The notes: a model not told the origin generated them from the letters alone. A stretch of 64,000 nt of DNA from Micrasema longulum (GCA_022494885.1 JAGVSM010002889.1:1-64000); one strand, 5' to 3'; numbered from the stretch's first letter, positions 1 through 12,524 are shown. Numbers and translations: made by a program.

Positions 1-115
1 GGATTTCTCCCGAGGGGGAGTAGGTATATATTTTTTGTTTTATTAATATCGAATATCCATAATCCTGAATTTGAAAAAATTCTACCTCATCTCTGTAGGG
101 ATATTAATAAAAAAA
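1..115. repeat. FB1-type foldback repeat, variant 2 (edge fragment)
   Basis: The stretch matches the repeat at 42925-43390: both hold a 'ctcccgag/ctcccaag' block followed by 'gtaggtatatat', and the string 'gaatatccataatcctgaat' next to 'ctacctcatctctgtaggg'. It is cut by the window edge. No coding potential is seen. I read it as an arm of the foldback family that recurs through the window. Confidence 0.6.
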
Positions 116-120
116 TAAAA

Positions 121-505
121 AATGTTCTTCATGTCTGTTGTAATATGTTAATATTAACAGCTCCCTAGCAGATTAAATCCAGTCCTTGTCTACAAAAAAT
201 TTGACAATCTCAAAACATTATTTATGAATCCACCTGGTCCAAAAAAAAGAACAAAAAATAAAAATATATTTTCAGACGTTGCCCAGTATGCAGGTGAAAT
301 AATTCAATTAAGATTAATCTCACCCGCAACAATATAGGTTTCAGCTCTTTAACTTCAAAAACATCAACAGATGGGAGAGTTAAAAAAATATAGGTGTTCA
401 AATATACACAGAATGGCGAATGTTCCACAGTGTGTCAAGTGGCCACTTAAACCGGCCAATAACAGGTCATAATCCTGGTGGATACCAAGACATCTATGTA
501 TATTC
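121..505 (+). repeat. FB1 foldback repeat, single arm
   Basis: A near full-length arm: 'atgttcttcat...tctgttgtaatatgtt', a 'ccagtccttgtctaca' block, a 'gttgcccagtatg' block, a 'tttcagctctttaac' block and the diagnostic 'agtggccacttaaacc' core. It is the reverse complement of the copy at 15088-15520. The open frames across it have no similarity I recognise and are chance ORFs. Confidence 0.7.
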
Positions 506-582
506 TTTTCTTTAAAATGTTTTTAATGTCATTTGGAATATGTTTATGTCTTTATTCGTCAGGGCAACGTACAAAATAATTA

Positions 583-815
583 TCCGTGTCAGACTACAGC
601 GCAATGTCTCTGGTCTTCGGTTCGATTCCAGACATGGTTGACCTGAAATATTGATTAAGGCAGATGTTTTTCAACTAGCATATTTCATAGGCCTATGACC
701 GACCGGAAGCTTTAGAATATTATCTTATAAATTATCAAAATCCGCTGCAATTAGTATACCAATACAGTATCTTATGTGCCAGTGTGTGCAAAAAGAGAAA
801 CGATCATGGTTTTCT
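583..815 (+). mobile_element. SINE-A copy (tRNA-derived), degenerate head
   Basis: A B-box-like 'ggttcgattcc' is followed by 'gacatggttgacctgaaata', a 'catatttcatagg' block and a tail 'gcagtatgtgcc'-like region. These elements occur in the same order at 14838, 37577, 37830 (minus) and 63042 (minus). The A-box half is decayed. It is a Pol III-derived short retroposon relic. Confidence 0.6.
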
Positions 816-1106
816 ACCAAATTTGTATATTTCCGAAATGGTGCATATTATATTGGCATCCAATTCTCCAAAAGTTTTTGATTTGTTCCCAACGACCATG
901 GACTAAATGTATCCCTACTGGAAAAAACTTAAGTACAGAATCGTGGAAGCCTATTAACAGTACTATTTCTGTGAAAAACACTGTCGCCAAACTTGTCACG
1001 CAGTAAAATACATTGGTGAACTGAACACAGATATTTGAATTTTATACAGTTTCAAGTAATAGTGTCGACTAAAATATTTTTCAACATGATTTTAATTTTG
1101 TTTCAG

Positions 1107-1850
1107 GTCGAAAAGCTTATCAGCATTGATACGCCTCAACAAACACCAACATCGCTTCAACCTCCGGATACCAGTTTAAGCAAGAGCTACCAGAATAGTC
1201 CTTCAAACGGCCCACCGAAGCAAGAACCAGTAATTCCTAATCTCCCTAAAATTCAAAACACGGAGGCCAGAAACTCATCACCCCCATACAAGAGAACAAT
1301 TCTACCAATGGCAAATAATCCAAACTACGCAAAGTATGTCCCATTGTGTTTAGATGCGGCCCAACTAGAAAAGAACTTAAACGCTCTTAAGAAAAACAGT
1401 GGGTCGGTTAATTTGAACAATATGAATATTTTACCTCCATACGTTAACCTTTTGACTCCAAACAAATTGTCTAAGAAAGCAGAAAGTAGAAAGATTCAAA
1501 TCGATCCAAAAAAAGCAGTAATTCACGACTTGGCTTCGCCTCCAGCTCCTGAGGCTCCAAAAAATGACGTAGAAGTTGCAAACGAAACACCGCAAGAACC
1601 CAAGTTAAAAACAAGCAGTAGTTCTCATAGCCTCATCAATGGACCTCTTACAGATTTACCCTATGCAGATAGTGATAATGTGTCATCGTCTTCAAGCAGT
1701 GGAGGTACGAACGTTATAAGCAAAATGGCAGTGGGATCCAAGCAAAACAATTATTCAGAAGTAACAATTAAAGAAGATGGCAAAAAGACTATTAAGAAAC
1801 AAAACAGTACCGGTGGATTTCTAAACAACGATTCAGAAATCAGTTGTTGA
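1107..1850 (+). CDS. Terminal exon of an unidentified host gene
   Basis: The open frame follows a pyrimidine-rich tract and 'tttcag' acceptor ending at 1106, runs 247 codons to TGA at 1848-1850, and is in phase 0 if the exon starts at 1107. The protein segment starts VEKLISIDTPQQTP and is a low-complexity, hydrophilic, Pro/Ser/Asn/Lys-rich tail: a proline-rich N-terminal third, an LPPYVNLLTP patch, a 'PPAPEAPK' stretch, a run of six serines and a basic C-terminus ending NNDSEISC. There is no membrane segment or enzymatic motif. Composition resembles the cytoplasmic tail of a membrane or signalling protein, but I do not recognise the family. Frames further upstream (1035-1106) would be intron. 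GC content is higher than the flanks and no stop interrupts it, unlike all other long frames here. Confidence 0.65.
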   Translation, partial: VEKLISIDTPQQTPTSLQPPDTSLSKSYQNSPSNGPPKQEPVIPNLPKIQNTEARNSSPPYKRTILPMANNPNYAKYVPLCLDAAQLEKNLNALKKNSGSVNLNNMNILPPYVNLLTPNKLSKKAESRKIQIDPKKAVIHDLASPPAPEAPKNDVEVANETPQEPKLKTSSSSHSLINGPLTDLPYADSDNVSSSSSSGGTNVISKMAVGSKQNNYSEVTIKEDGKKTIKKQNSTGGFLNNDSEISC

Positions 1851-4800
1851 AGTGCTGTAAGGATTTTTTCACGTGTCAGTTTTTTTGGGTGAATCAAATA
1901 TTATTTTCTAACAAAAGCGCTCAAAATGCAATTTATGAACTGTTTTTATAACGAATTTATACTATCCTATAGCGTTTCTTGAATACATTCAGCATAAGAC
2001 TAATTAGAATACCGTATAATTAAAAATAATATCCTCCAAATCTAGGCTCAACCCGTTTCGAAAAATGTGAACATTAAATTTGTGCAGTAAAAGTGTGTGA
2101 GTGAAAATATGTAAAAATCGGTTCTGGTTGTGAGAATAGATTATACAATTTAATAAAAAAAACAATGACAATTCTCATTGTAATAATTAATTTTATGTGA
2201 ACAATGGTGTCTATGGCATTTTATGTGTTTATATCACAGACTGGCACCGTATGAACGCCGGTTTTGTTAATTTCTTATTCATATTGTCTATAAATATATA
2301 TATATTATTAATATATGTAAAAATAATACGTAATATATGTGAAGTATTAAGGCAAAAAGTCAAAACTATCTTTGCGGTTTAATAGATCAAATCTACGTTT
2401 ATTTTATATTATTAAAAATAGAAACTCACGTTGGGTGCCAATTGCACATTATAATTTCTTATAAATTTAGACAGTATTAGTGTCTATTATTCCGCAAAGT
2501 TTGATGTTTAATTATTGATTTATGTTCTGTAAAAGGTAACAGGGTAAAAAATACAACATTTGTATTGGAGAAATATGTTACAGATTTTTCTGTAAAAATG
2601 TTTCGGAAAGCAAAGAAATTGAAAAATATTATATCGTTTTAGTACGAAAATTTAAATGGCAGTTTTAACTCATTTTTTAAGGCAAAAATGATGTATGAAC
2701 GTGTAAATTATCACACTCGTTTTATTTTAAATATTTTTAGTTATTAAATGAAAGCCAAATTAAAGTTAGAAATTTTGAAAGAGCTTTTCTTGACTGCAAA
2801 GACGCGGTCAAAAATTTAAACAGTGATCTAAATTTCATTTTGTTGCTGTTGATAGAGTATATTTTATAAACGTTGTGGCAAAATACAGCCGTTGCGCATA
2901 AAATTGTTAAAAAATATATGTAAAATAAAATAAATAAAATTATCGTGGTGCTTCTTAAAAAAAATTTACTGCTTTTCAAAAGAACTAAAAATTATATTTT
3001 TTTCCTGCAAAATGATTTGATTTTCAAAATAATGCATCTGTGCCAAATAGTACGTAGTAGCAAAACTGATTTTTTGCAGATTTTAAGGAAATTACCGGGA
3101 AGAAGTCTGATTTTACTCTGATTAATGCTATTGTTTTTATCGGTTGTGATTTCAAATTATGTGCCAAAACAAAAATTCTGATTCAAAAAAGAAATTAAGT
3201 TGACACAAATTTAATTTGTCGTTTTATACTGTTGTTTGTCGTTATTCTCTAAGATTTAGGTTTTTTTGTGTCTAAAAATTCTTCAAGCAGTCTTTTTTAA
3301 CATTCCTCGTATTTGTCATGTATTTTTTGCGTTTTAATGCATTTTTAACTTCAAAAGAAATTTTCTTCAGAATTACTTGGAGCTCAAAGATAAACTCACA
3401 GCATTTAAAAATCTATAAATAATTTAACACAGTATACTTCCTTTCAAGTGCTTTGAACCACTTGACGTTTTATTTCCAATCCTGAAGTCATCGATTTTCA
3501 ATGAGCAAGTTATTAATGAAAATAAACTCACAAGCATCTTAAATCTCGATTCGCAATTTTCGATCATGCCTTTTGAGCTATTTTACAATACACTAAGGTT
3601 TTTAATTGACATTTATTGGTGGTATTCCATTTCAATTGTTTATTTTCCTATACTTCTGATAAAAACTGCCCGGTTTCTACTAGAGTGCGTTGAACGACTC
3701 GACATTTATTTAATTTCACGTTTTTTACACCATAAAATTTCGTCATAACCGCCAAAGCAACTTTGCTCTGAACAAAGTAAATAAACCTTTATCATATTAG
3801 CGGCACAAGACTGCACTGCATTGCGTTTCAAACTGTCAAACAATGACATTTTAACCATAGACGATAACGGATTGCAAAGTTATTTTTTTTCAATTCCATT
3901 TTCAATGTATCAAGGGGGACTGACAAAATATTAAGACGGATATAACCATTGCTCAAACGTGCGTTTATCGAACAAACAATATTTTTAATTATCTCGATAT
4001 AACGATAGAGATCACAATGATAAAATATTTAAAAATAAATCTACCCAAATAATTTTCTCTGCCAACTGATTCAAAAGATCGCTTCGAAAATTGTTAATGA
4101 TTGTTTTTATATGGGAGAGAATTTTATTAAAGATGTACTTAATCTGCCTTTTCCTAAGTTCTCGGAAACATTTTTTATTGTTATTATCGCTTTTTTAAGC
4201 TACAAATGAGTGCTCAAGCTTTAATGAATATATGAACTATGTAAATATTAATATAATTTTCAAAGAATTTTAACCTACAACAAAAATGCGTTAATATTAT
4301 TGAAATAATTGTTTTATTTTTTCATTGCTATCGAAAATTTTTACTCACGTGTGTTGATTTAAAATATCAAAAATTGAGTTACAAACGTACTGCATTTTTG
4401 CTATAAAACATATTAATTTACTTCAGAAATCATACAGGAATACGGTTGTGTACTTCTGAGGTTGAATCGTTCATCATTTAAAACATTAATAAAACAAATT
4501 CACAAGACACCTCATTTTAAAACTTAACTTTTAGTTACAATGAAAATAATAACCTAAAAATCAATCGTGGCAATACCACGCGAAGTGTCAAAATGTTTCC
4601 AAGTATTTTGCTGGCATTGCAAGATTTTTTTATCTGAAAAGATTATATAAACCTTGTGAAATTGATTTAATTTTAATCATGTTCCTTTCTATTTTATTTT
4701 TATAAAATATTTTCACTTCTTAGCGTAAAATATGTAGTTTGTTTCAAGTTATTTGTCACCTTCTCGGCTAGCAAATCCCATAAGTTAGTCTATCATTATC

Positions 4801-6558
4801 TTAACAAAAGTAGCTTCCCTCATTCTTAATTAGTTAAAAAGGTATAACCACGGTATTCTGTGATTTTAAAACAAAATAAAGTAAAGTTAAAAATGAACTA
4901 AAAGTTATTGTTTGCAGCATATACGTTGAAAATTTAAATTACTTATGATTTTCTTTGCCATTTTAACGCACGTGCTATTGAAAATTACTTTGGTTGTACT
5001 TAAATTATGTCAGGTTACATAATATTATATACCGTGCCTGTACCACAATAAAATAAAATGTAGCTAAAAGAACAGATATTTTAAACCAGTGACATTTTCA
5101 GGTTTCAAGTTTTCTGGAAATTAAAAACACAAATCACATTAATTTATCCTAAAACATATTACGACAACATTTGTTTGGCCCTCTCTGGCGGCCATCTTAA
5201 GTAACCAATGTTGACCTGTAAATGGGTGTTGAACCAAAATTTACCGTTTCTGTTTTAATTACTACTGTTTTGAATGCATGAAGAGTGGTCAAATATTGTT
5301 TATATCTTGTGTTATCCCGTATTATAAATAATCTGTGTATTTATTTACCTATAAATTAAATAAATATGTTTCTATTGTCTAACTAAATGTCCTCTACTAA
5401 GTATTAATTTAAATATATCACGCTAAAATACTTAGAAAATGATTTATAGGTTGATGTTATGAACATTTGTTAAGAATCTGCATTTACAAAGTGCTTGATT
5501 ATTTATTACACAATTTTATATAAAAATACAAATAAAAAAGAAAAAAAATAAGCACACCTTTATAAGGAAAATCATGAAGCCAAGTATAGTTACGTGTCTT
5601 TAAAAATAAATTAACTCGTTTTATTTTTATACAAAATGCTTTAAAAATGATGATGTCACAAAGCAAAGCTCTTTTAAAAACAAAATAACATTCACGCTTT
5701 CGACCCAACATGACCGCCATGTTTTCTGTGACACGTCATTTTTACCGCGTATTTTAATGAGGCAACATTGTGAATTTTGTGTAATAGTGATGCGAATATC
5801 CAATCGATGTTATTGAATAATAAATTTCTTGTTTTTAAAAAAATGACACTTTTTATTTTCTTCACAGCTATCCGTTTTGTAACATAATTTAAAAACTAGC
5901 ATAATAAATAATCTTTTGTATATTTTTACTTATCAAAAACATGACTATAAATACGAAAACGTAAATTTTTTTCTTCTGCATTTTGACAGACACAAAACTT
6001 ATTTTTCAATTGTAAAACTGTGCTATGGGTTTCACATACATAAAAAATAAAAATACAAATGGCTGTGTAGGGAATAAAAATTAATGAAATATTCTTAGAA
6101 TTTGGTTATTAATATTTATATAACTTTTAAAAAAGAGAAATATCACATAACTCGAATACTGCTAAAAATATGTGCAATGGATTAAGAAAAATTAATTGTA
6201 TTTTCAAAATCAATGGATATTGTGGAAAAATGTTTTCATTCATCATTTTATTTTAATTGTTAAAAAATACGCCTCTACAAAAGCGCGACAAGATTGGCCT
6301 TGACAATCGTGACGTCAAGATTCGTAAAATATAAGGTCTATTAAAACGGTCACAAACGATGACAAAAATGTATCCGCATTGTGACATATTAGAGGGGTGG
6401 CCAATGCAATGAAGCGTTTTCTCAGGAATTTAAAATTATAAATTTAAAAATGTTTTTTATGCTATCAATAAGTTCATTTTTTCTAATCTACTCATAGACC
6501 TTTATTAAATCATAATTGTAAAAAAGTGATATCTCCCTATAGAATGATTTGTATTTTT
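1851..6558 (+). other. Probable 3' UTR and downstream AT-rich sequence
   Basis: The stretch follows the host stop codon. It is very AT-rich, mostly unique within the window, and has many polyadenylation-like AATAAA hexamers; the first is at 2152-2157. Apart from a weak repeat at 6215-6390 I see no retrotransposon, SINE or FB1 sequence in it. The exact transcript end cannot be decided. Short open frames inside are not supported as genes. Confidence 0.4.
6215..6390 (+). repeat. Diverged dispersed repeat shared with 38450-38640
   Basis: Both regions contain 'ggaaaaatgttttcat'/'ggagaaatgttttcat', then an AT-rich spacer, a 'cgcgac' block, 'ggcc.ttg.caatcgtgacgtcaa' and 'attcgt'. Similarity is patchy, so this is an old repeat of unknown class. 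No ORF or terminal repeat is visible. Confidence 0.4.
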
Positions 6559-6852
6559 TGTATGCGACTACACTTTGCTTCATATATGGTCACGCTGATG
6601 ACTAAACGTCAAATAAATCCGTACACGTGAAACCAAATATGACGATTTCAATTTAGAACATTATTGCAACCTTGAGCATTGCCCAAAACACTAAATCAAG
6701 TTAAATTGACCATACCGAATCAGTTGATTTTCCGTTTTTTAAACAGTTTTGTAATGTCGATGAAACATCAATATTATAAAACTGTTTGTTTTACGTCATT
6801 TGACGTTTAGTCATCGGTGTAGCCATATATAAAGCAAAGTGCAGGTCGCACG
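6559..6852. mobile_element. Inverted-repeat MITE, about 290 bp
   Basis: The two ends are inverted copies of each other over about 55 bp: 'actttgcttcatatatggtc' plus 'gatgactaaacgtcaaat' at the left (6559-6614), and the complement near 6793-6852. The AT-rich centre has no ORF. This is typical of a non-autonomous DNA transposon. The target duplication is not clear, so I do not assign a superfamily. Confidence 0.65.
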
Positions 6853-8269
6853 AAAAAAATTAAAATCCACACACTAACCACTGTCTACCCCAGCGAGAAG
6901 ATTAAAAATAGCACCCCAGGACGAATAAAAATTAATTCTGGGACGGTTTAAATATTATTTTCAATAGTGTTGTCGATGAAATGCAAATGGGCGTTCGCAG
7001 CATTTTATAGCAGCACCCTCCAGCAAGATGTGACTCACTATGACCCTACTGACAGTTCCAACCCCGTATAAATATTAATAAAACCTTTTTTAATTCACCA
7101 TCCTCTAGGTTTTGTGAACGCGTCAGCTCTTGTTAATAAATCTGTACGTGCGGCCATAATACGGAAAAGGTCACAATCGATAGAAAAGATTTATATTTTT
7201 ATGAAAATAACTACGATGTAATATGTATGATTGATATATTATTTATGCATTTATTTATAACTAGTTTATTACACATTTTTTATGCATAAGTCCCAACTCT
7301 ATTGGACTAAAAGTCATGTTTTGAGTTGGGACAAGTTATTAGTTGACACAGACATACGAGTATATATCCACAAATATTATATTGCTTCAGAAATATAACA
7401 ATACGTTTAAAAATAAATATATGGCACATCAATATAGTTATCAGCAAACTCAAACATTTGGAAAATCATCACTCAAATTCCTTTCACTAAGGAAAATCCA
7501 ATCCTTTACTTCTCTCTTAAAAATATATTTTGTCTTTGAGAGTTAAATACGCTCCTTCAAAATGTTAAAAACTGTCAGTGCGATAAAGGAGAGATGTCTC
7601 TGATCAGTCGTATGGGTTATAGGTATGACACCATGATGAACAATGCCAAACCATTTTGATTTCAAAAGTTATAATAATGATAATTCTTCTTGTGATTTAT
7701 TTTAATAATAAATACCTATATATTAGATGTTATATTTTATAGATACTACACTAGGGATCCTGGTTGATTAGAAAGGTGATATATATTTTTAAAAATAGGT
7801 TATATAAATATGTTGTCTCATTAAAATGTTACTTAATTCTTAATGATAAGCTACGAAAAAATGTTTAATGCGAAAACAAGTAGTCTTATATTTAAAAATA
7901 TTATTTATCTACGAAAAACTTTTAAAAAAAATATTACAGTGCTTACGAGAGATTACAAAAAACGCAAATAATTATTTAAGCCTACTAGAATGAATAGACT
8001 GATTTTTTCATTGCGTTTATAATTTTTAAATTCCGAAGAATTTATTGTTTATTGTTATTTATTGTTTGTTGTTGTTTATCAATTTTTAAAAGTTTTTTCT
8101 TGAGAAAACTACACGTAATAACAAAAAAAAACAGTTAACAAAAAATAAATAAACAGGAAACTGTTTTATAAAATTTTTGATCTCCTTTTGCAACCATTCT
8201 GTACCGGGCAAAAAAAGATGCAGCCCTGGAGAAGCGTTTTTGACTAGATGGTCTACTCGTAGAATTATT
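6853..8269. other. No recognised feature
   Basis: AT-rich sequence with no long ORF, no tRNA-like boxes and no match I can see to other repeats in the window. A short 'gtcccaactctattggac...' / 'gagttgggac' inverted pair lies near 7290-7332. Confidence 0.4.
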
Positions 8270-8762
8270 TACTACTACTACCATCATGCCATTTTACCGT
8301 AGGGGTAGGCAGAGATAATGGACCACCACGCACGTCTATCCTGGCATACATTTCTAGCTTCTTCCACATCCATTCATCTTGTCATACATGCCCTACGGTT
8401 CTGCGTGCTTTTGACATGACCGGGCTTAAAATTTTGGTTTATCTGATCATGCCACGTCTTCTTTGATTGTCTTCGTCTCACGTTACCGTTCATTTTCACC
8501 ATATGTACTTGTTTTACATTTTTTTTGTCATCCATTTGTTCTACGTGACCAAACCATTTCATAGACCCTTTCTTAATCTTATCAATTACACCTGACTCAG
8601 ATTTACACTCTCGCCTGATTTCATCATTCATAACCCTATCATACATTAATTTCCCATACATTCGTCTAAGAGATCGACCGCATTCACTCGGCTTTCATCC
8701 TTTCTCTGCCAGCTCCACGTTTCACTTCCATAAGTGTTGGGACTAAAACTCCGTTGTGCAAT
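8270..8762 (-). mobile_element. RTE-A retrotransposon C-terminal relic
   Basis: The minus strand encodes the post-RT C-terminal region of an RTE-like retrotransposon: MKWFGHVEQMDD, then a degraded GRPRKTWHDQ motif (RRRQSKKTWHDQI), then GHVKSTQNRRAC. The same order is found at 20690-22108, 30585, 35341, 45545 and 52255. The upstream part (a decayed 'AVHNGVLVPTL' equivalent near 8740) is out of frame. Its 3' end retains a 'CCGTAGGGGTAGGCAG' remnant equivalent to the usual AYPYGE terminus. Non-functional. Confidence 0.8.
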
Positions 8763-9235
8763 CATTACTTAATACTCTATACATTTATTTAGTATATTTT
8801 CACAGTCGCTATAAAATATTAAGCAGGTATTTTTTTGTGCTTTTTTTTCAATGGATCTTCCATGTTAATAATGGTTTCCGGGAGATCATTAAACAACCCT
8901 GGAATAACGCAATTCAATATTCGATCTTCGAAATCATTTGTAATTCAATCTAGTGTTGTGAGTGTGGGAAACTTTTTATTTATATTCCGGATCAACAAAG
9001 TGATCTACAATCGATTTGTAGTCACAAAGTTGTTCTACCGGCAGGACATCGTGAAATTAAAAATATACACCTTTGCCTATATGTTTAGCCTCACGGATTC
9101 CGCTGATTTCTACCATTTCCTTTCCCAGCCCCACCTAAAAATAATTTAAAAAATTATAGTCACAAAATTTTTACCCATATGATTACTGGAAGATGAGACC
9201 CCAAACAAACACGCAATACGGTTGACAAACACAAA

Positions 9236-9545
9236 TAAAAATAATCGAATGCAATCGAATGAAAACAATCGAATACATTTAGATGAAAACAATTGAATGC
9301 ACTTGAATGAAAATAATCGAATGCATTCGATTGTTTTCATCTAAATGTATTCGAATGAAAATAATCGAATGCATTCGAATAAAAATAATCTAATGCATTC
9401 GAATGAAAATAATCGAATGTATTTGGATGAAAATATTCTAATGCATTCGAATAAAAATATTTGAATAAAATAATCGAATGCATTGTAATGAAAATAATCG
9501 ATTTGAATAAAAAAAACAACTTAAAGCATTCGAATGAAAGTCCGA
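9236..9545. repeat. Minisatellite, about 24-bp unit built on TCGAATGCATTCGA
   Basis: A degenerate tandem array of units like 'aatcgaatgcattcgaatga' plus 'aaat', with dyad symmetry. A diverged continuation of TTATTCGATTATT units occurs at 9650-9790. Minus-strand open frames here (FDYFHSNALDYF-type) are artefacts of the repeat. A related AATCGAA-rich character recurs at 62385-62750 and 63550-64000. Confidence 0.75.
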
Positions 9546-10079
9546 ATGCTGTAATTTATTCGAATGAATGAATTTATAAAAGAACGAATGAATTTATTAT
9601 TTGAAATATTTGATCTTTATCCAACCGAAACGCTTACCTGTATTATCTATGAAATAACGAAAATGAATGATTTATTCGATTATTCTATTTCTAACTATTC
9701 GATAAGTAAATTTATTCGATTATTTTCATCTTGAAGTATAGTTTGATTGATATATTTTTGAATTATGTAATTATTCGATTTCTCTCGTAAGCGCTGTAAT
9801 TATACAAAAAACTTGTAAAACTATTATTTTCCTGTTAGATAAACATGTATAAACTTGGAAATAAAAAGGATTTGGCGGCAAAAATAGTAGCCAGTCGTTT
9901 TGAAAATGCTTTAATTAATTATAAGATTTTTTTAAGATGACATTATATTGTACGCTATTAATTGTACTCGCGTATGGACTTCCTCAAAATGACGATGCCA
10001 ACGTTTGAAATGCCACCCTCGATGCGATAGTTTGAGAAATCGAAGTATTAAAAACAAATTCGCAGTATTTCAAATCTCA

Positions 10080-10750
10080 ACGTTTATTCAGCGGACGCGG
10101 CTCGCTCGTATTAGGGAGAAATTAGTTCTGTAGTTCAACAATAAGAATTTTCCCGATGGAACGGTACATTTTTTCAAAATAAAAAAGTAGCCTGTATCGA
10201 TTGCTGGTCCTCCAACTATCGCTACGCAAAAACGATGATTCGTTAGTCAATGACGACATAGCATCATCATTCTGTTTTAATATTAATTTATTTTTTCACT
10301 TAGAATTTTCAGAGAAATTGATATTTTTGGAGCTAAAAAATAGCTTGTGACACTTGTCAGCTCTTCAGCTATTCCTATGCAAAAAATCACGTCAATCGGT
10401 TGCTCCGTTGAGAAGTGAAAGGAGAATGATTTTTTTTTCGTAAAGAATTTTCCCGAAGGAACGATACATTTTTTCGTGATAAAAAGGTAGCCCGATCGAT
10501 TGCTGGTCCTCCCACTATCACCATGCAAAAAAACGATGATTCGTTAGTCAATGACGACATAGGATCCATCATTCTGTTTTAATATTGATTTATTTTTTCA
10601 CAAAAAAATTTTAGAGTTTTTTTTTTCGAAATAAAAAATATCTTGTGACACTTGTTGGATCTCCGGCTATCCTTGTGCAAAAAAACACGACAGTCGGTTG
10701 CTCCGTTGAGAAGTGAAAGAAGATTTTTTCAGAATAAAAAATAGCTAAGA
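10080..10750 (-). mobile_element. Helitron-like non-autonomous element, internally duplicated
   Basis: Two tandem units of about 298 bp start near 10145 and 10441. Each contains 'gaattttcccga.ggaacg', a 'gattgctggtcctcc' block and 'cggttgctccgttgagaag'. The left edge ('gcggacgcggctcgctcg') is the reverse complement of the same type of terminus as 45345-45541, which ends in a CTAG before T. Internal 'aaaatagc...tgtgacact' and 'caatcggttgctccgtt' blocks resemble internal modules of insect Helitrons; this is recognition by memory, not a database result. Confidence 0.55.
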
Positions 10751-10764
10751 AAAAAAAACCATGC

Positions 10765-10985
10765 GTTGCCTAGTATTTACCTATAGGTAAAATAATTAAA
10801 TAAGACGAATCTCATCCGCATAAATAAAGGTTTTGAAGAAATATCGATGTTCAAATATGGGTAGAATGGTGAACGTTATTCAGTGTGTAAAATGGCCACT
10901 TAAACCAGGTGACAGTCATAAGCCCTGTTGATGCCAGACTTCAATATTACCTTCTCTAAAATGTTCTTCATCCATTAAATATTAT
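10765..10985 (+). repeat. FB1 foldback repeat, partial arm
   Basis: It begins at 'gcgttgcctagtatt', carries 'gaatctcatccgcataaa', then 'gttcaaatatgggtagaatg' and the core 'atggccacttaaacc', and ends with 'aaaatgttcttcatcc'. The 5' third of the arm is missing. It abuts the Helitron-like element directly. Confidence 0.7.
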
Positions 10986-11775
10986 CTGGCGGCTGTGATG
11001 GCTTCATAAATAATCAACTCCATGAAGAATTTTTTTGTACAAATGCAAGCAGTAAATATCTACATTAATACCGAGTCCATTTTAATTGCTACAAATACGT
11101 TTAATAAATGAATTTGAAGTATAATTGTTTTTACAAGTTAGTATATAAAAAAGGGAATTCAATTTGGTGTAGCGTAGAGGACAGCGGAAACCAATATTTT
11201 AAATAAGGTATGCCGAATTAATCAATATTTAGAATTTTAAAAAGAAAAATTAAATCACATGACGCCTTTTTTGTTATGATTCTGAATTAAATTTAATCAA
11301 AGATTCGCCCTAATAATTTAAAATTGTGTTTTAGCTAGAAAAATAATGTATTTATGACTGTTGGACAGTCAAAGTAACTTTATATGAATGTTATAATTTT
11401 ATAACAGGATAAATTAGCAATTCTTCACATCTGCATCCAACGAAATCAAAACTTGTATATTCCAAAGGAAAATATCTTAAAGAATGTTGAAAATTCGTTT
11501 GTTTTTGTTTGGTTAGGTTGGCATTGAAAACATGGCGGTATTTTGACGACGCTGTACATACGCGTGTATATTATACTATATGTTTGAATATACATGGGCA
11601 CACACATGCGCAGGTATGTATATACAATGTGTGTTATTGTGTAGGAGTGTGGGACGCGAAAGTTGATGATATTGATATATTATATTATATTACACCTGTG
11701 TACATTTAGTGTTAAGATGGAAAATATTGTGCCGTCAGTATTAATAAACCCAAATTTCAATAATATGCTGTTTTA
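10986..11775. other. No recognised feature
   Basis: AT-rich sequence without recognisable coding or repeat content. A short alternating 'tacatacgcgtgtatattat' / 'acacacatgcgcaggtatg' tract lies at 11565-11620. Open frames at 11509-11709 and 11663-11935 have no similarity I recognise. Confidence 0.35.
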
Positions 11776-11779
11776 TTTG

Positions 11780-12495
11780 TTTAGTTTTAAACTACTAACG
11801 TTTAAAAATATTACGTCTCCGCCATGTTTGGGTCAGTTTGGAGAACTTAATATGTACATCCAGCACATTGAACACTCTCGTAGCCAGAAAGGAGAGATTT
11901 CTCCTAGCAAAAGTCGTCCGTGTTTTTGGTATTAAATAATTTAAATTACAGGAAATCCTCCTACGAGCATTCTGCTGGGATCTCCTCTTGTAGCCGCATG
12001 ACCAGAAATGTGCCAAAGACTCTTTTGAAAAAAAATGTCTAATGTCCAGTTCCTTCATGAATTGGAACAGTGTCTCAGGTGGGAAAGAAGGGAGACAACG
12101 AAGCATCACTCTGAGTATTATTTTTTGTACATTTATTAGGGGGTTCATGATAGACGCAGTGCAACCTCCCCAGCCCACTAAACTAGCAAAATAGCAAAAT
12201 ATACAGTTCTGAGAAAGCCAAGATGTTCATAAGTGAGCAGAATACATGACACAGCTTTCTTAATCTGGAAACCAGTGATTGGACTTGAACCATCGTAGAT
12301 TTCTGTCAATAATTATTCTTAGATATTTTAAAATCTGACATGAACAATCGGATTTTGTTTTCAGATTAAGATGGGATTCAGGTGATGATCTAGGTGATTA
12401 CCAATACTAAACGTAATATATTTGGCGTAATCTACATTTAGGGTGAGCAAATTATTTTCTAGCCAGGAAATTAGGAAAAATTAATAAAACTGCGG
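11780..12495 (-). mobile_element. Jockey-clade RT C-terminal relic
   Basis: The minus-strand frame has GWGGC, then MNPLINVQKIILRVM, RRSQQNA, LNYLIPKTRT and RVFNVLDVHIKFSK. It is the same family as 33815-34736. Upstream (12180-12495) the minus strand still reads pieces equivalent to 'WLENNLLTLNVDYAKYITFS' and a frame-shifted 'YLRIIID'. The N-terminal RT core is lost, and no polyA is visible at the left end. Non-functional. Confidence 0.8.
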
Positions 12496-12524
12496 AACTG
12501 TCTAGTTGAATCGGGTTAAGTCTA

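Noticed and set aside
2197..5720. Short open frames downstream of the host exon
   Set aside because: AT-rich chance ORFs of 60-80 codons without motifs, splice context or similarity to anything I recognise.
9146..9519. Phe/Ser/His-rich coding frames
   Set aside because: These are readings of the TCGAAT minisatellite with no other support.
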